From: Chitinophagaceae bacterium | Lineage (GTDB): Bacteria > Bacteroidota > Bacteroidia > Chitinophagales > Chitinophagaceae | Direction: 5' to 3' | Length of the DNA stretch: 32,491 nucleotides | Assembly: GCA_019247775.1 (NCBI GenBank) | Contig: JAFBAN010000188.1 | Coordinates: forward strand, 1-32,491 | Shown here: positions 15,754 to 23,311 of the stretch, in pieces | Numbering within the stretch: the stretch's first letter is position 1 | How the letters are laid out: each line of letters opens with the position of its first letter | The notes under the pieces: model-generated | What the model was told of the DNA's origin: nothing | Seen by the model: only the letters and a program-made list of their open reading frames with translations | The model's database searches: none | Program-made: the position numbers and the translations under genes

Positions 15754-18192
15754 ATGAGAAAATTGCCGCTGCTCTGCCTGTTAGGAATAATTGCCGTTGT
15801 GCATCTGAACGCACAGCATCCCGTCTCTGTTTCCGGGCAGGTGCAGGATGTGCAGAACAAACCGCTGGTGGGTGTATCGGTGATTTTGCTGCAGGCAAGG
15901 GACTCCGTTACGGCTGTATCGGCGATCAGCAATGAAAAAGGAGCTTTCCTGCTGCCGGGCGTGAAGCCCGGTTCTTATATCGTATCTGCTACTGCATTGC
16001 AGCACCGGACCTGGTACAGCAAACCGATCGATATCAGGCAGAACCTGGTATTGCCTGTAATAACACTGTACGATTCCAGCCGGCAGCTGGCTGCGGTAAC
16101 CGTATCTGCCACCAAACCTTTCACGGAACAGAAAATAGACAGGACGATAGTGAACGTGGACGCGCTGATTTCGAATGCGGGCGCCAATGCACTGGAAGCA
16201 CTCGAAAAGACCCCGGGCGTTCTTGTTGATGAGAATGGCGCCATCACTTTTAAAGGCAAGAGCAGTGTGCTTATCCTCATCGATGACAAGCCTACCTACC
16301 TGTCTGCCGCCGACCTGGCCGCTTACCTGCGATCATTGCCCGCATCTGCATTGGACAAAATAGAGCTAATGGATAACCCGCCCGCCAAATACGACGCGGC
16401 CGGCAATGGGGGAGTGATCAACATCAAAACAAAAAAAGCGAAGAACAAAGGATTCAACGGTTCCGTAAGTGCGAGTTACGGGCAATCGTTTTATGCCCGC
16501 ACCAGCGAAAGCCTGAACCTAAACTATTATACCGGCAAGGTCAATCTTTTTGCGAACCTCGGGTACAGTATCAACAAAGGCCACCGCGAACTGGCGGTCA
16601 GCCGCACTTATCTTGACGGAGCGGGCAATACCGCTTCGGTATTCACTCAGACTAATTATTTTTCTCCCTATGGTACCAGCCCTTCGGCTAAAATAGGGTT
16701 CGATTATTATGTTTCGCCCAAAACAACCTGGGGCATTGTGTACACCGGCTCGGCATTCAACAGGTCGGATTATCGTCCTACTTTCAGTTACCTGTATAAT
16801 AAGACAGGATCGCTGGATTCATCCATTACAGCCAATAACCGAAATACCAGCCGCTTCGATAAGTCGGGCATCAATCTCAACTTCACGCATTCCATCGATA
16901 CGGCCGGCAGATCGATCAGTTTCGATATGGACTATATCAACTATCGCTCCAACAGCGACCAGTCTTTCCTGAACACCATCTACACTGCTGCGGGCAGCGC
17001 CAAAAGCCAGCAGCAGATCAGTGCCGAAGTGCCTTCTGTTATCGATATCTACGCAGCCAAAGCCGACTACACACAGATGCTGGGCAAAACAAAAATGGAA
17101 ACAGGGATCAAAAGCAGTTTTGTGACCAGCGATAATGAAGCGGATTATTTCAATGTGAACGGCGGCCTGAGAACGGTCGACTACAATAATACCAACCGTT
17201 TCATCTATAAGGAAAATATCAATGCTGCTTACCTGAGCCTGAACCGCACTTTGAAACGTATCACACTGCAGGCCGGACTGCGACTGGAGAACACCAATGG
17301 CAGCGGTCACCAGCTGGGGAACCTGTACAGGCCTGACTCGGCTTTTACCAAGCATTATACCAGTCTGTTCCCCACCGCTTATCTTTCGTATAAACTGGAC
17401 AGCGCCGGCAATGACCTGCTGAATCTTTCGATGGGCAGAAGGATCGATCGGCCCAATTACCAGGATCTCAATCCATTTGTATTCATACTCGACAAGTTCA
17501 CGTATTTCTCTGGTAATCCATTCCTGAAACCGCAGTACTCCACCGAACTCAAGCTGGCCTGGTCGCACAGGAACAAGATCACGCTGTCGGCACAATACAA
17601 CCGGATCACCGATGTGCAGATCGAGACGATCGAGCAGAACGGAACTGCATTCATCAGCCGTAACGGCAATATAGGTGCGTGGGATTACCTGGCACTAAGT
17701 GTGGATATGAACCTGCGGTTTACGAAATGGTGGACAGCCAATCTCTATTCGGATTTCCTGAACTATATGGAATACCACGGTGTACTGTACACAGGACGCA
17801 TCGATATTTCTTCCCTGTATTTTTATGGTACCATGAACAACCAGTTCACCATCGGCAAAGGCTGGAGCGCTGAACTGAGCGGGTTCTATCTTTCGCATCG
17901 CACCAACGGGCAATTCGACAAGATCCCGTTCGGCCAGGTGAATACGGGCCTGCAGAAAAAGATCCTGAACAATAACGGTTCCATCCGTTTCAATGTCAGG
18001 GACATCTTCAATACGAATACGTCCACCGGCAATATCACCAATGTGCCCGGTGTGATCGCCAGTTACCGCAACAATTTCTACGGCCAGACCTTCACGCTGA
18101 GCTTCAGTTACAATTTCGGCCGCCAGGCCAATACCGCGCAAAAAAGAAAGACCGGCAGCGCTGATACGGAAGCGGGCAGAGCGGGGAATTAG
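15754..18192 (+). CDS. TonB-dependent receptor-like outer membrane beta-barrel protein
   Basis: The 812-aa protein has a signal peptide (MRKLPLLCLLGIIAVVHLNAQ), a carboxypeptidase-regulatory-like domain at about 22-110 (VSVSGQVQDVQNKPLVGVSV), a plug-like segment (TVSATKPFTEQKIDRTIVNVD, later LILIDDKPTYLSAADL and NPPAKYDAAGNGGVINIKTKK) and a long barrel of the outer-membrane beta-barrel family common in Bacteroidota. It probably imports or binds an unknown ligand. The ORF track's first 42 residues precede the signal peptide and are untranslated leader. TTGG followed after 20 nt by TAACCTTT upstream could be the promoter. It is divergent from the LolA-like gene. Confidence 0.92.
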   Translation: MRKLPLLCLLGIIAVVHLNAQHPVSVSGQVQDVQNKPLVGVSVILLQARDSVTAVSAISNEKGAFLLPGVKPGSYIVSATALQHRTWYSKPIDIRQNLVLPVITLYDSSRQLAAVTVSATKPFTEQKIDRTIVNVDALISNAGANALEALEKTPGVLVDENGAITFKGKSSVLILIDDKPTYLSAADLAAYLRSLPASALDKIELMDNPPAKYDAAGNGGVINIKTKKAKNKGFNGSVSASYGQSFYARTSESLNLNYYTGKVNLFANLGYSINKGHRELAVSRTYLDGAGNTASVFTQTNYFSPYGTSPSAKIGFDYYVSPKTTWGIVYTGSAFNRSDYRPTFSYLYNKTGSLDSSITANNRNTSRFDKSGINLNFTHSIDTAGRSISFDMDYINYRSNSDQSFLNTIYTAAGSAKSQQQISAEVPSVIDIYAAKADYTQMLGKTKMETGIKSSFVTSDNEADYFNVNGGLRTVDYNNTNRFIYKENINAAYLSLNRTLKRITLQAGLRLENTNGSGHQLGNLYRPDSAFTKHYTSLFPTAYLSYKLDSAGNDLLNLSMGRRIDRPNYQDLNPFVFILDKFTYFSGNPFLKPQYSTELKLAWSHRNKITLSAQYNRITDVQIETIEQNGTAFISRNGNIGAWDYLALSVDMNLRFTKWWTANLYSDFLNYMEYHGVLYTGRIDISSLYFYGTMNNQFTIGKGWSAELSGFYLSHRTNGQFDKIPFGQVNTGLQKKILNNNGSIRFNVRDIFNTNTSTGNITNVPGVIASYRNNFYGQTFTLSFSYNFGRQANTAQKRKTGSADTEAGRAGN

Positions 18193-18235
18193 CGGAAAGG
18201 GACGAATTACGAAGGGCGAAGTAGGTACCACATAA

Positions 18236-18267
18236 CTCCGCGCCTCTGCGCCTCCGCGGTAAAAGAG
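18236..18267. repeat. Diverged copy of the CCGCAGAGGCGCAGAG dispersed repeat
   Basis: CTCCGCGCCTCTGCGCCTCC followed by GCGGTAAAAGAG is the reverse complement of a variant of the repeats at 10202-10276 and 20626-20654. It lies in the gap after the outer-membrane barrel gene. Only one arm is present here. Confidence 0.75.
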
Positions 18268-18295
18268 TCCCAAACCGGCGAGCCGTTTCACCGCA

Positions 18296-18315
18296 CCTGC
18301 CTGTCGGCAGGCAGG
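18296..18315. repeat. Short palindrome CCTGCCTG-TCGG-CAGGCAGG
   Basis: An 8-bp perfect stem is closed by a TCGG loop. Translated in one frame, this kind of element gives the PACRQAG peptide seen in the antisense ORF here, a sequence I recognise as a recurrent artefact of ORF calls in environmental and Bacteroidota genomes. It looks like an REP-style intergenic palindrome. Confidence 0.65.
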
Positions 18316-18452
18316 AAGAACATGAGAAGCAGAGTTCACGCAGAGCGTACCCCCGAATTGCGGTACCTTTTTTTGGCCGTAACCCCTCATTGCCCTAATA
18401 TTGCACCCCTACGCAATTACTAATTATTCATTATTAATTACTAATTGTCCTC

Positions 18453-18536
18453 GCCCAGATGGCGGAACTGGTAGACGCGCTAGACTCAAAATCTGGTTAT
18501 CGCAAGGTAGTGCAGGTTCGATTCCTGTTCTGGGCA
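18453..18536 (+). tRNA. tRNA-Leu (anticodon CAA)
   Basis: An 84-nt cloverleaf has a 7-bp acceptor stem (GCCCAGA with TCTGGGC), a D arm with GGTAGACGCG, an anticodon stem CTAGA/TCTGG around the loop CTCAAAA (anticodon CAA, reading UUG), a long class II variable arm, a T arm with GGTTCGATTCC, and discriminator A. No CCA is encoded (the genomic sequence continues caaa). The long variable arm confirms Leu. It is followed by a terminator and then by an accessory-looking region. Confidence 0.95.
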
Positions 18537-18560
18537 CAAAAGCTAAAAAACAGCTTTTCT

Positions 18561-18597
18561 AAACCGTTTAAACTCAATGTTTAAGCGGTTTTTTTGT
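18561..18597 (+). terminator. Intrinsic terminator after tRNA-Leu
   Basis: A 13-bp stem (AAACCGTTTAAAC with GTTTAAGCGGTTT, one G-T wobble) and a 5-nt loop are followed by a T run. It lies 24 nt beyond the tRNA. The right arm's GTTTAAGCGGTT recurs as its exact complement at 19850-19861. Confidence 0.85.
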
Positions 18598-18605
18598 TTG
18601 GAAGA

Positions 18606-18626
18606 GGTGTCAAAAAAGGTGTCAAT
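18606..18626. repeat. Short direct repeat GGTGTCAA...GGTGTCAA next to tRNA-Leu
   Basis: GGTGTCAAAAAAGGTGTCAA contains the same octamer twice, 12 nt apart. It is placed just beyond the tRNA terminator, where an integrated element would begin. This may be an integrase-binding or leftover element boundary, but no second copy of the tRNA 3' end was found by eye. Confidence 0.35.
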
Positions 18627-18667
18627 ACATGCATAATTCAATATTACAACTTTCGGCTCATTTCTAT

Positions 18668-19669
18668 TTATTTGTTGGAATTTCTATAGTTCAGTTGAAA
18701 ACCTTTTTGTTGAGCAAAAAAGACTATTGTGCCAAAATTAATGCCATTCAATCGCCTATGGATATAGCAATATTGAAGCATACTAACGCTACCCTCTTCA
18801 TCATGATTTTCTAAATCCAACCTACATAAATCTAAAAAGTATTTTACCCCGACATCATAGGTAAAGGAATTAGCTATAGCCAAGGCAATTCTATACCATT
18901 CTTCGTAAGTAGAAGTAATCGAAATTCTTCTGCGTTTTAAAAAGTTCAATATTGAATGCATTGTCAACCTGTCGGCACTTGAATTTCTTCCTTTGGGATC
19001 ATTTAAAAGCAACTTTTCAGAGATTGTCAACGCCTGCTGATCTATGTGAACTACCGTGCCGATTTGCGAAACAGGTATATCCTTATTTACATCTACTAAA
19101 AGATCCTCAGAAAAAGAACTAAACGTTTCTTTCAAAAGCATTTTTTCATCAAAAGAGGAAAAGCAAAGTCGTGTTATGTCAGACCCGCTAACATCTACAA
19201 CGACATCATGCTTAACCTTGAATAGCTCGACAAAATAATTAAATACATACTTATGATATTCCATGGGTGTGCCAGTTGAGATTAAAGCTTTTAATCCCAC
19301 ACCAGAAGGTGAAATCCAAACAGCACAAACATGGTCGTGAATAAATAACTGTTCTTTTATTGTATTTATATCGACATTATTCGCCAAGTTATCAATGTCT
19401 AAAACTAAAAAGCCAGAATAAAATTGCAGGTCTGGAATAAGTCTGCGTGTTTTAAATTCAGCACTAAACGTGACAGCCGGTAACTTTTTCTTTAATTGAT
19501 TGTAGCGAACTTTGTCTTTTTTATAATAAAACCTAGCTTCAAGAATTTTGTCCTGATAGCCGCCAGTTCGAATTAAGTCTAATTCGTCAAGAATATTAGT
19601 TCGCGCTGACGAATCAAGTAGCGTTTGGAACCTGCTTACATTAATATTTTTTAATTCAGTTTGTTGCAT
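18668..19669 (-). CDS. BT4734/VirE-N-like primase-fold protein with PriCT-2-like C-terminus
   Basis: This 333-aa protein resembles the BT4734/BF3469 family common on Bacteroidota mobile elements. The N-terminal two thirds read FYSGFLVLDIDNLAN, CAVWISPSGVGLKALI and VDVSGSDITRLCFSS, the pattern of an archaeo-eukaryotic primase-like domain with an acidic DIDNL motif. The last 90 residues (YEEWYRIALAIANSF, then GINFGTIVFFAQQKGF) resemble the PriCT-2 domain. In mobile elements such proteins are usually followed by a VirE-type helicase, which is missing here. The gene is visibly AT-richer than its neighbours (many aaa/tta/att codons) and points at tRNA-Leu, so it is probably an island remnant. No integrase accompanies it. 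Confidence 0.82.
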   Translation of the reverse strand: MQQTELKNINVSRFQTLLDSSARTNILDELDLIRTGGYQDKILEARFYYKKDKVRYNQLKKKLPAVTFSAEFKTRRLIPDLQFYSGFLVLDIDNLANNVDINTIKEQLFIHDHVCAVWISPSGVGLKALISTGTPMEYHKYVFNYFVELFKVKHDVVVDVSGSDITRLCFSSFDEKMLLKETFSSFSEDLLVDVNKDIPVSQIGTVVHIDQQALTISEKLLLNDPKGRNSSADRLTMHSILNFLKRRRISITSTYEEWYRIALAIANSFTYDVGVKYFLDLCRLDLENHDEEGSVSMLQYCYIHRRLNGINFGTIVFFAQQKGFQLNYRNSNK

Positions 19670-20076
19670 TATAATTTATATCTATATTTAGACTTAGAGC
19701 GATGAAGGTTTGGCGTTGAAAAACGTCAAGCAAGTTTAAGCGGGCTTTGATGATCGCCTCAATCTCCGCAAGTTAATGGGGCAACGTACGTTTATTTTGG
19801 TATTCAAAATTCCATCGCTCGAATTTTCCTTCTCCGCAGAGTGTCCGCTAACCGCTTAAACTGGAGCGTTCTCCGCAGATGTCTCTCGAAGAGGACTCTG
19901 CGGTGCACTCGCGGCGAGCATGCAACAACAATAAATGCCACTACTGAAGATGTGCGGCAACTGACCGCAGAAGTCTTTTTGGGAGACATCTGCGTAGACC
20001 ATGCATAAAATGGGATAAGCGATAGAATTTTCGGTAGTTTTCAAACAGGCCTTACCAGCCGGCCGCAAATTCAGGA
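19670..20076. other. Non-coding stretch with nested inverted repeats
   Basis: No convincing gene lies in these 407 bp; the short ORFs here are Arg/Ser/Cys-rich. CCGCAGA-type words recur in both orientations between 19834 and 19994, including a perfect 12-bp pair CGCAGATGTCTC (19874-19885) with GAGACATCTGCG (19983-19994), and CCGCAGAGT (19834-19842) with ACTCTGCGG (19895-19903). This could be a structured RNA, a decayed dispersed repeat, or an element end. Confidence 0.6.
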
Positions 20077-20577
20077 ATGATGAACTCAAAAAAATACCTC
20101 GAAATCTTCACCCACGCATTCCAATACCTGGACTCCAACCGCCTCCAGCAAATGCAACTCCAGGTCGCCGTCGGAGAAATTCTTGACAGCGTCTACCTTA
20201 AAATCTTCAAAACATCCTGGTGTCATCCAGCCGAAGATCCTTTGACTGCCAGGACAAGGATCTTCTTCTCCGTCTGGCTCAATGACGAGGCGCTCAGCGG
20301 ACAAAAACTGTTTTACAATATCCATGCTTTCAAACTAAGAGAACTTCCCGGGCATAAGATTGAGAGCAGAAAATTTGCGGTGCTATTCAGGAAAAACTTT
20401 GGGCCTTATACGTCAAGTTGGAAAAATGTGAGTGTTGCATTCGGCCCGCTAACGCTGATGGAAGGCTGGGTGCCAATAGACCCAGGCCATTTTCAACATG
20501 AGGTTGCCGGACTTGCAAATAAATTCTTAGAGATCGCGCCGCTGATAGATGATACGCTTGGCGCATTTAAGAAATAG
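20077..20577 (+). CDS. Hypothetical protein (166 aa)
   Basis: This is a soluble protein without signal peptide or membrane segment. It begins MMNSKKYLEIFTHAFQYLDSNRLQQ, has a beta-rich middle (TRIFFSVWLNDEALSGQKLFYNIHAFKLREL) and a C-terminal helix (HEVAGLANKFLEIAPLIDDTLGAF). The composition is that of a real protein, and AGGA precedes the first ATG at a reasonable distance. I do not recognise the family. It sits between the island-like primase gene and hscB, and may belong to the accessory segment. Confidence 0.72.
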   Translation: MMNSKKYLEIFTHAFQYLDSNRLQQMQLQVAVGEILDSVYLKIFKTSWCHPAEDPLTARTRIFFSVWLNDEALSGQKLFYNIHAFKLRELPGHKIESRKFAVLFRKNFGPYTSSWKNVSVAFGPLTLMEGWVPIDPGHFQHEVAGLANKFLEIAPLIDDTLGAFKK

Positions 20578-20625
20578 CGGGGAATGCTTTTATTGACTGG
20601 CCCGCCTCAGTCGCAAATTTTTTTT

Positions 20626-20654
20626 AACCGCAGAGGCGCAGAGACGCGGAGGCA
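20626..20654. repeat. Copy of the CCGCAGAGGCGCAGAGACGC dispersed repeat
   Basis: Twenty-eight nucleotides (20627-20654) are identical to 10208-10235. The copy lies in the gap between the 166-aa gene and hscB and directly precedes two period-7 tandem tracts. Confidence 0.9.
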
Positions 20655-20664
20655 GCCGCACAGT

Positions 20665-20727
20665 ATTCACCATTCACCATTCACCATTCACCATTCACGC
20701 CTCACGTCTCACGTCTCACGCCTCACG
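20665..20727. repeat. Two adjoining period-7 tandem tracts (ATTCACC)n and (G[T/C]CTCAC)n
   Basis: ATTCACC is repeated nearly five times (20665-20698), then GCCTCAC/GTCTCAC four times (20699-20726). The second tract contains the hscB stop codon (tca at 20723-20725). Related words occur at the sdhC-sdhA junction (27815-27873). Confidence 0.9.
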
Positions 20728-21223
20728 AAACCCCAGCCAATATCCGGTCAAGGTATTTCTTCCGATAATAATACTCCTTCACTTGCAGCAATTCTTCTTC
20801 GGAAGTAACACCTTCCTGATAATTCTTAATAATCGCTTCCACAGGTTCATAGATCTCGAGTTTAATATGGGCAATATCGTTTTGCAGCCGGGTGCGTTCT
20901 TCCGGCGTGGTGGCTTCGAGGGCCTGGTCGTTCAGGTCTAACATCTCCATCAGGAATTCCGGCGCAAGCTGATACTTTTCCTCTTCCTCCAGCAGTCCTT
21001 TCATTTTCAGCAGATACTTGATCGTTTCATCCGGGCTCTGAAAAACCTTGTACGCCATATTCAGCTGCGAAGCCTGCTCCAACGCCCGCAACTGTTCATC
21101 CTCCGAAGCCCGGCTATGAAAATCCGGATGGAACTGGCGGCTCAGCGCATAGAATTTCTGCCTTACCAGATCCTGGTCGGGTTGAAGGGTGGGGGGGATG
21201 TTGAATAATTCAAAATGATTCAT
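20723..21223 (-). CDS. hscB: Fe-S protein assembly co-chaperone HscB
   Basis: This 166-aa protein has the J-type co-chaperone layout of HscB. An N-terminal J domain (MNHFELFNIPPTLQPDQDLVRQ, with FHPDFH giving the HPD motif that activates the Hsp70 partner) is followed by a helical C-terminal domain for binding the IscU-type scaffold (PEFLMEMLDLNDQALE, IKLEIYEPVEAIIKNY). It acts in the cytosol in iron-sulfur cluster transfer. The length is normal for the family. Neither hscA nor isc genes are nearby. The stop codon lies in a period-7 repeat tract, so the last residues (AGVS) may have been changed by repeat expansion. Confidence 0.93.
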   Translation of the reverse strand: MNHFELFNIPPTLQPDQDLVRQKFYALSRQFHPDFHSRASEDEQLRALEQASQLNMAYKVFQSPDETIKYLLKMKGLLEEEEKYQLAPEFLMEMLDLNDQALEATTPEERTRLQNDIAHIKLEIYEPVEAIIKNYQEGVTSEEELLQVKEYYYRKKYLDRILAGVS

Positions 21224-21230
21224 GAGGCTA

Positions 21231-21326
21231 AGTCTGGAGTTAGGAGTTAGGAGTCTGGAGTAGAGTTCAGGGTTAAGAGTTTTCGTTGAAAAAGTACTCC
21301 AGACTCCAGACTCCTAACTCCAGACT
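21231..21326. repeat. Inverted pair of CTCCAGACT/TAACTCC repeats
   Basis: The arm at 21231-21262 (AGTCTGGAGTTAGGAGTTAG...) and the arm at 21295-21326 are near-perfect reverse complements over about 32 nt, with a 32-nt loop. They lie between the divergent starts of hscB and the LYS1-like gene. They use the same words as the clusters at 9184-9217 and inside tsaD. Confidence 0.85.
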
Positions 21327-21343
21327 CGCCACTCATTCTGTCC

Positions 21344-21351
21344 TATATTTG
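21344..21351 (+). promoter_or_regulatory. Candidate -7 box TATATTTG
   Basis: TATATTTG matches TAnnTTTG exactly and lies 14 nt before the ATG of the LYS1-like gene. No TTTG was found at the right distance upstream, where the inverted repeat arm sits instead. Confidence 0.4.
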
Positions 21352-21365
21352 GCGAAATTACAGCA

Positions 21366-22565
21366 ATGCTAATCATTGGGCTTATCAGAGAAGGAAAAAC
21401 TCCGGCGGATAACCGGGTGGCGCTGGCGCCTTCGCAGTGCCAGTGGCTGCAGCAGCATGTGCCGGGTGCCAAGATCATCGTACAGCCATCCGAAGTGCGC
21501 TGTTTTACCGACGAGGAGTACCGGCAGGCGGGCATAGAAGTATCCGATCGTCTCGAGGCCTGCGATCTATTACTAGGCATCAAGGAAGTTCCCGTGCCGC
21601 AGCTGATCCCCAATAAAAAATATATGTTCTTCTCCCATACCCGTAAAAAGCAGGCGCATAACCGCGAGATGATGCATGCAATGATGGACCAGGGCATCAC
21701 GCTGATCGACTACGAATGTCTCGAACATAAAGACGGGCAGCGCATCATCGGCTTCGGTTTTTTTGCCGGCATTGTCGGCGCGCACAATGGCATCATGGCC
21801 TATGGAACCCGCACCGGCGCTTATCATCTGGGCAGGGTAGGGGAAGTGAATGATTACCGCGAACTCATCCATACTTATTTTGGTATGAAACTGCCGGTGA
21901 TCAAGATCGCGGTTACGGGCACGGGCCGCGTGGCGCATGGCATACTCGAGATCATGAACCTGCTCGATATCCAGGAAGTGGAGCCCGAAGAATATACCGG
22001 CCGCTCATTCGATTATCCCGTGTATGTGCATCTCAAAGGCAGCGACCTGTACAGGCATGCGCAAAGCGGCCAGTACAACCGCGATGAATTTCATGCCCAT
22101 CCCGAACAATACCGCTGCGAGTTCGAAAAATATATTCCGCATACAGATATCCTCATGAACGGCATTTTCTGGGATCATGGCATTCCGCGTTTATTTTCTA
22201 TGGAGGCATTGAAGCGGACCGATTTCCGGATCCAGACCATCGCCGATATCACCGATGATAAGAATGGGAGCGTTCCCTGCAATCTCGGCGATGCAACCAT
22301 CGACGATCCGGTGTATGGGATCGATAAACTAACCGGCCGGAAGACAGCACCCTATTTACCAGGCAGCGTAGACATTATGGCCGTCGGTAATCTTCCCAAT
22401 GAATTGCCGCGGGATGCGAGCCGTTATTTCGGCGAACAACTCATGAAATATGTGCTGGACGATATCCGCAAAGGCAATACGGCAGCCATCGAAAGAGCAA
22501 CGATACTCGATGCAGGAAAGCTGACGGCGACATTCAGCTATCTCTCCGATTATGCGAAGCACTGA
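21366..22565 (+). CDS. NAD(P)-dependent oxidoreductase, saccharopine/alanine dehydrogenase-like
   Basis: The 399-aa protein begins MLIIGLIREGKTPADNRVAL, the substrate-domain start of the alanine dehydrogenase/PNT-N and lysine-forming saccharopine dehydrogenase (LYS1) group. FFSHTRKKQAHN resembles the LYS1 region holding the basic active-site residues. Around residue 180 IKIAVTGTGRVAHGILEIM gives the nucleotide-binding glycine motif, and DITDDKNGSVPCNL follows. It could interconvert saccharopine and lysine or act on a related amino acid. The family assignment is strong, the exact reaction is not. The gene ends directly against the convergent trmN6 stop. Confidence 0.85.
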   Translation: MLIIGLIREGKTPADNRVALAPSQCQWLQQHVPGAKIIVQPSEVRCFTDEEYRQAGIEVSDRLEACDLLLGIKEVPVPQLIPNKKYMFFSHTRKKQAHNREMMHAMMDQGITLIDYECLEHKDGQRIIGFGFFAGIVGAHNGIMAYGTRTGAYHLGRVGEVNDYRELIHTYFGMKLPVIKIAVTGTGRVAHGILEIMNLLDIQEVEPEEYTGRSFDYPVYVHLKGSDLYRHAQSGQYNRDEFHAHPEQYRCEFEKYIPHTDILMNGIFWDHGIPRLFSMEALKRTDFRIQTIADITDDKNGSVPCNLGDATIDDPVYGIDKLTGRKTAPYLPGSVDIMAVGNLPNELPRDASRYFGEQLMKYVLDDIRKGNTAAIERATILDAGKLTATFSYLSDYAKH

Positions 22566-23285
22566 TCAGAGATTGAGATAGTAATCCCCCAGCAAATTCT
22601 TGAAATCAGCTGAGTAATCTTCGCCCTCGCGGATGCTGATGGAGCTATGCACTGTCGGGCCGGCTTCATCGCTGAACCATAACATCACCCGGAAAAAACC
22701 GTGGCTGGTGCTTTGCTTCACAGATACCATTTCTTTAGGGTATAAACCCGCCGCAGCTGCGCTGAGTATGCAATTTTCTTTTCGTTCATAAGGAAGTAAC
22801 ACTGCGAATACGCCGTCAGGCAATAAGTGGCGACTGGCTACGGCGATCAGTTCTTCCAGTTCCAGCATCTCACTGTGCAGGGCAAGATTGCGTTTGCTGT
22901 CGGGGCTGCGCAGGCTGTTCCCGAAAAAAGGCGGATTGGAAATGATCAGCTCGTATTGGCGGCCGAGATGGATCTTACGGATATCGCCCTGCAATACCTG
23001 CAACCTGTTCTTCCAGGGCGAGAGCTCGAAATTATCAGCAGCCTGTTCGGCCGCTGCCTCATCCAGTTCAACTGCATCGATGTGCAGGTTCGACTGCTGG
23101 GCCAGCATAAGGCTGAGCAGTCCTGTTCCGGCGCCGATATCGAGACAGTTTCGGAATTGATGCCCTTCCGTTTTCGATTTTGCCGCCACCCATGCGCCGA
23201 ACAAACAGGCATCGGTACACACTTTCATCGCACAATGATCCTGGTGTACCGTGAATTGCTTGAACTGGAAATAAGTGTTCGACAT
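22566..23285 (-). CDS. trmN6: tRNA1(Val) (adenine(37)-N6)-methyltransferase
   Basis: This 239-aa SAM-dependent methyltransferase is of the YfiC/TrmN6 type. FTVHQDHCAMKVCTDACLFGAW is the typical N-terminal segment, CLDIGAGTGLLSLML is the SAM-binding motif I, and IISNPPFFGNSLRS provides the NPPF catalytic motif for exocyclic adenine methylation. It would modify A37 of tRNA-Val in the cytosol. The gene lies 26 bp downstream of the VOC-protein gene on the same strand, so the two are likely co-transcribed, and it abuts the convergent dehydrogenase gene with no gap. Confidence 0.9.
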   Translation of the reverse strand: MSNTYFQFKQFTVHQDHCAMKVCTDACLFGAWVAAKSKTEGHQFRNCLDIGAGTGLLSLMLAQQSNLHIDAVELDEAAAEQAADNFELSPWKNRLQVLQGDIRKIHLGRQYELIISNPPFFGNSLRSPDSKRNLALHSEMLELEELIAVASRHLLPDGVFAVLLPYERKENCILSAAAAGLYPKEMVSVKQSTSHGFFRVMLWFSDEAGPTVHSSISIREGEDYSADFKNLLGDYYLNL

Positions 23286-23311
23286 GCGGCACTGTTCTTC
23301 CCCGCAGGGAG

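Noticed and set aside
15620-15898. 93-residue N-terminal extension of the LolA-like protein
   Set aside because: It lies upstream of a clear signal peptide and covers the divergent promoter region and the start of the neighbouring gene.
16819-17595. 258-aa ORF antisense to the outer-membrane barrel gene
   Set aside because: Complement of a well-supported beta-barrel coding region; composition typical of a shadow ORF.
18629-18814. 61-aa plus-strand ORF after tRNA-Leu
   Set aside because: Mostly antisense to the primase-like gene, with no domain and no supporting start context.
18537-20076. Duplicate of the tRNA-Leu 3' end as attR
   Set aside because: Looked for the tRNA 3' sequence downstream by eye and found no convincing second copy, so no attachment site is annotated.
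19804-20089. Two small minus-strand ORFs in the gene-free stretch
   Set aside because: Arg/Ser/Cys-rich translations of the inverted-repeat block; no start context and no protein-like pattern.
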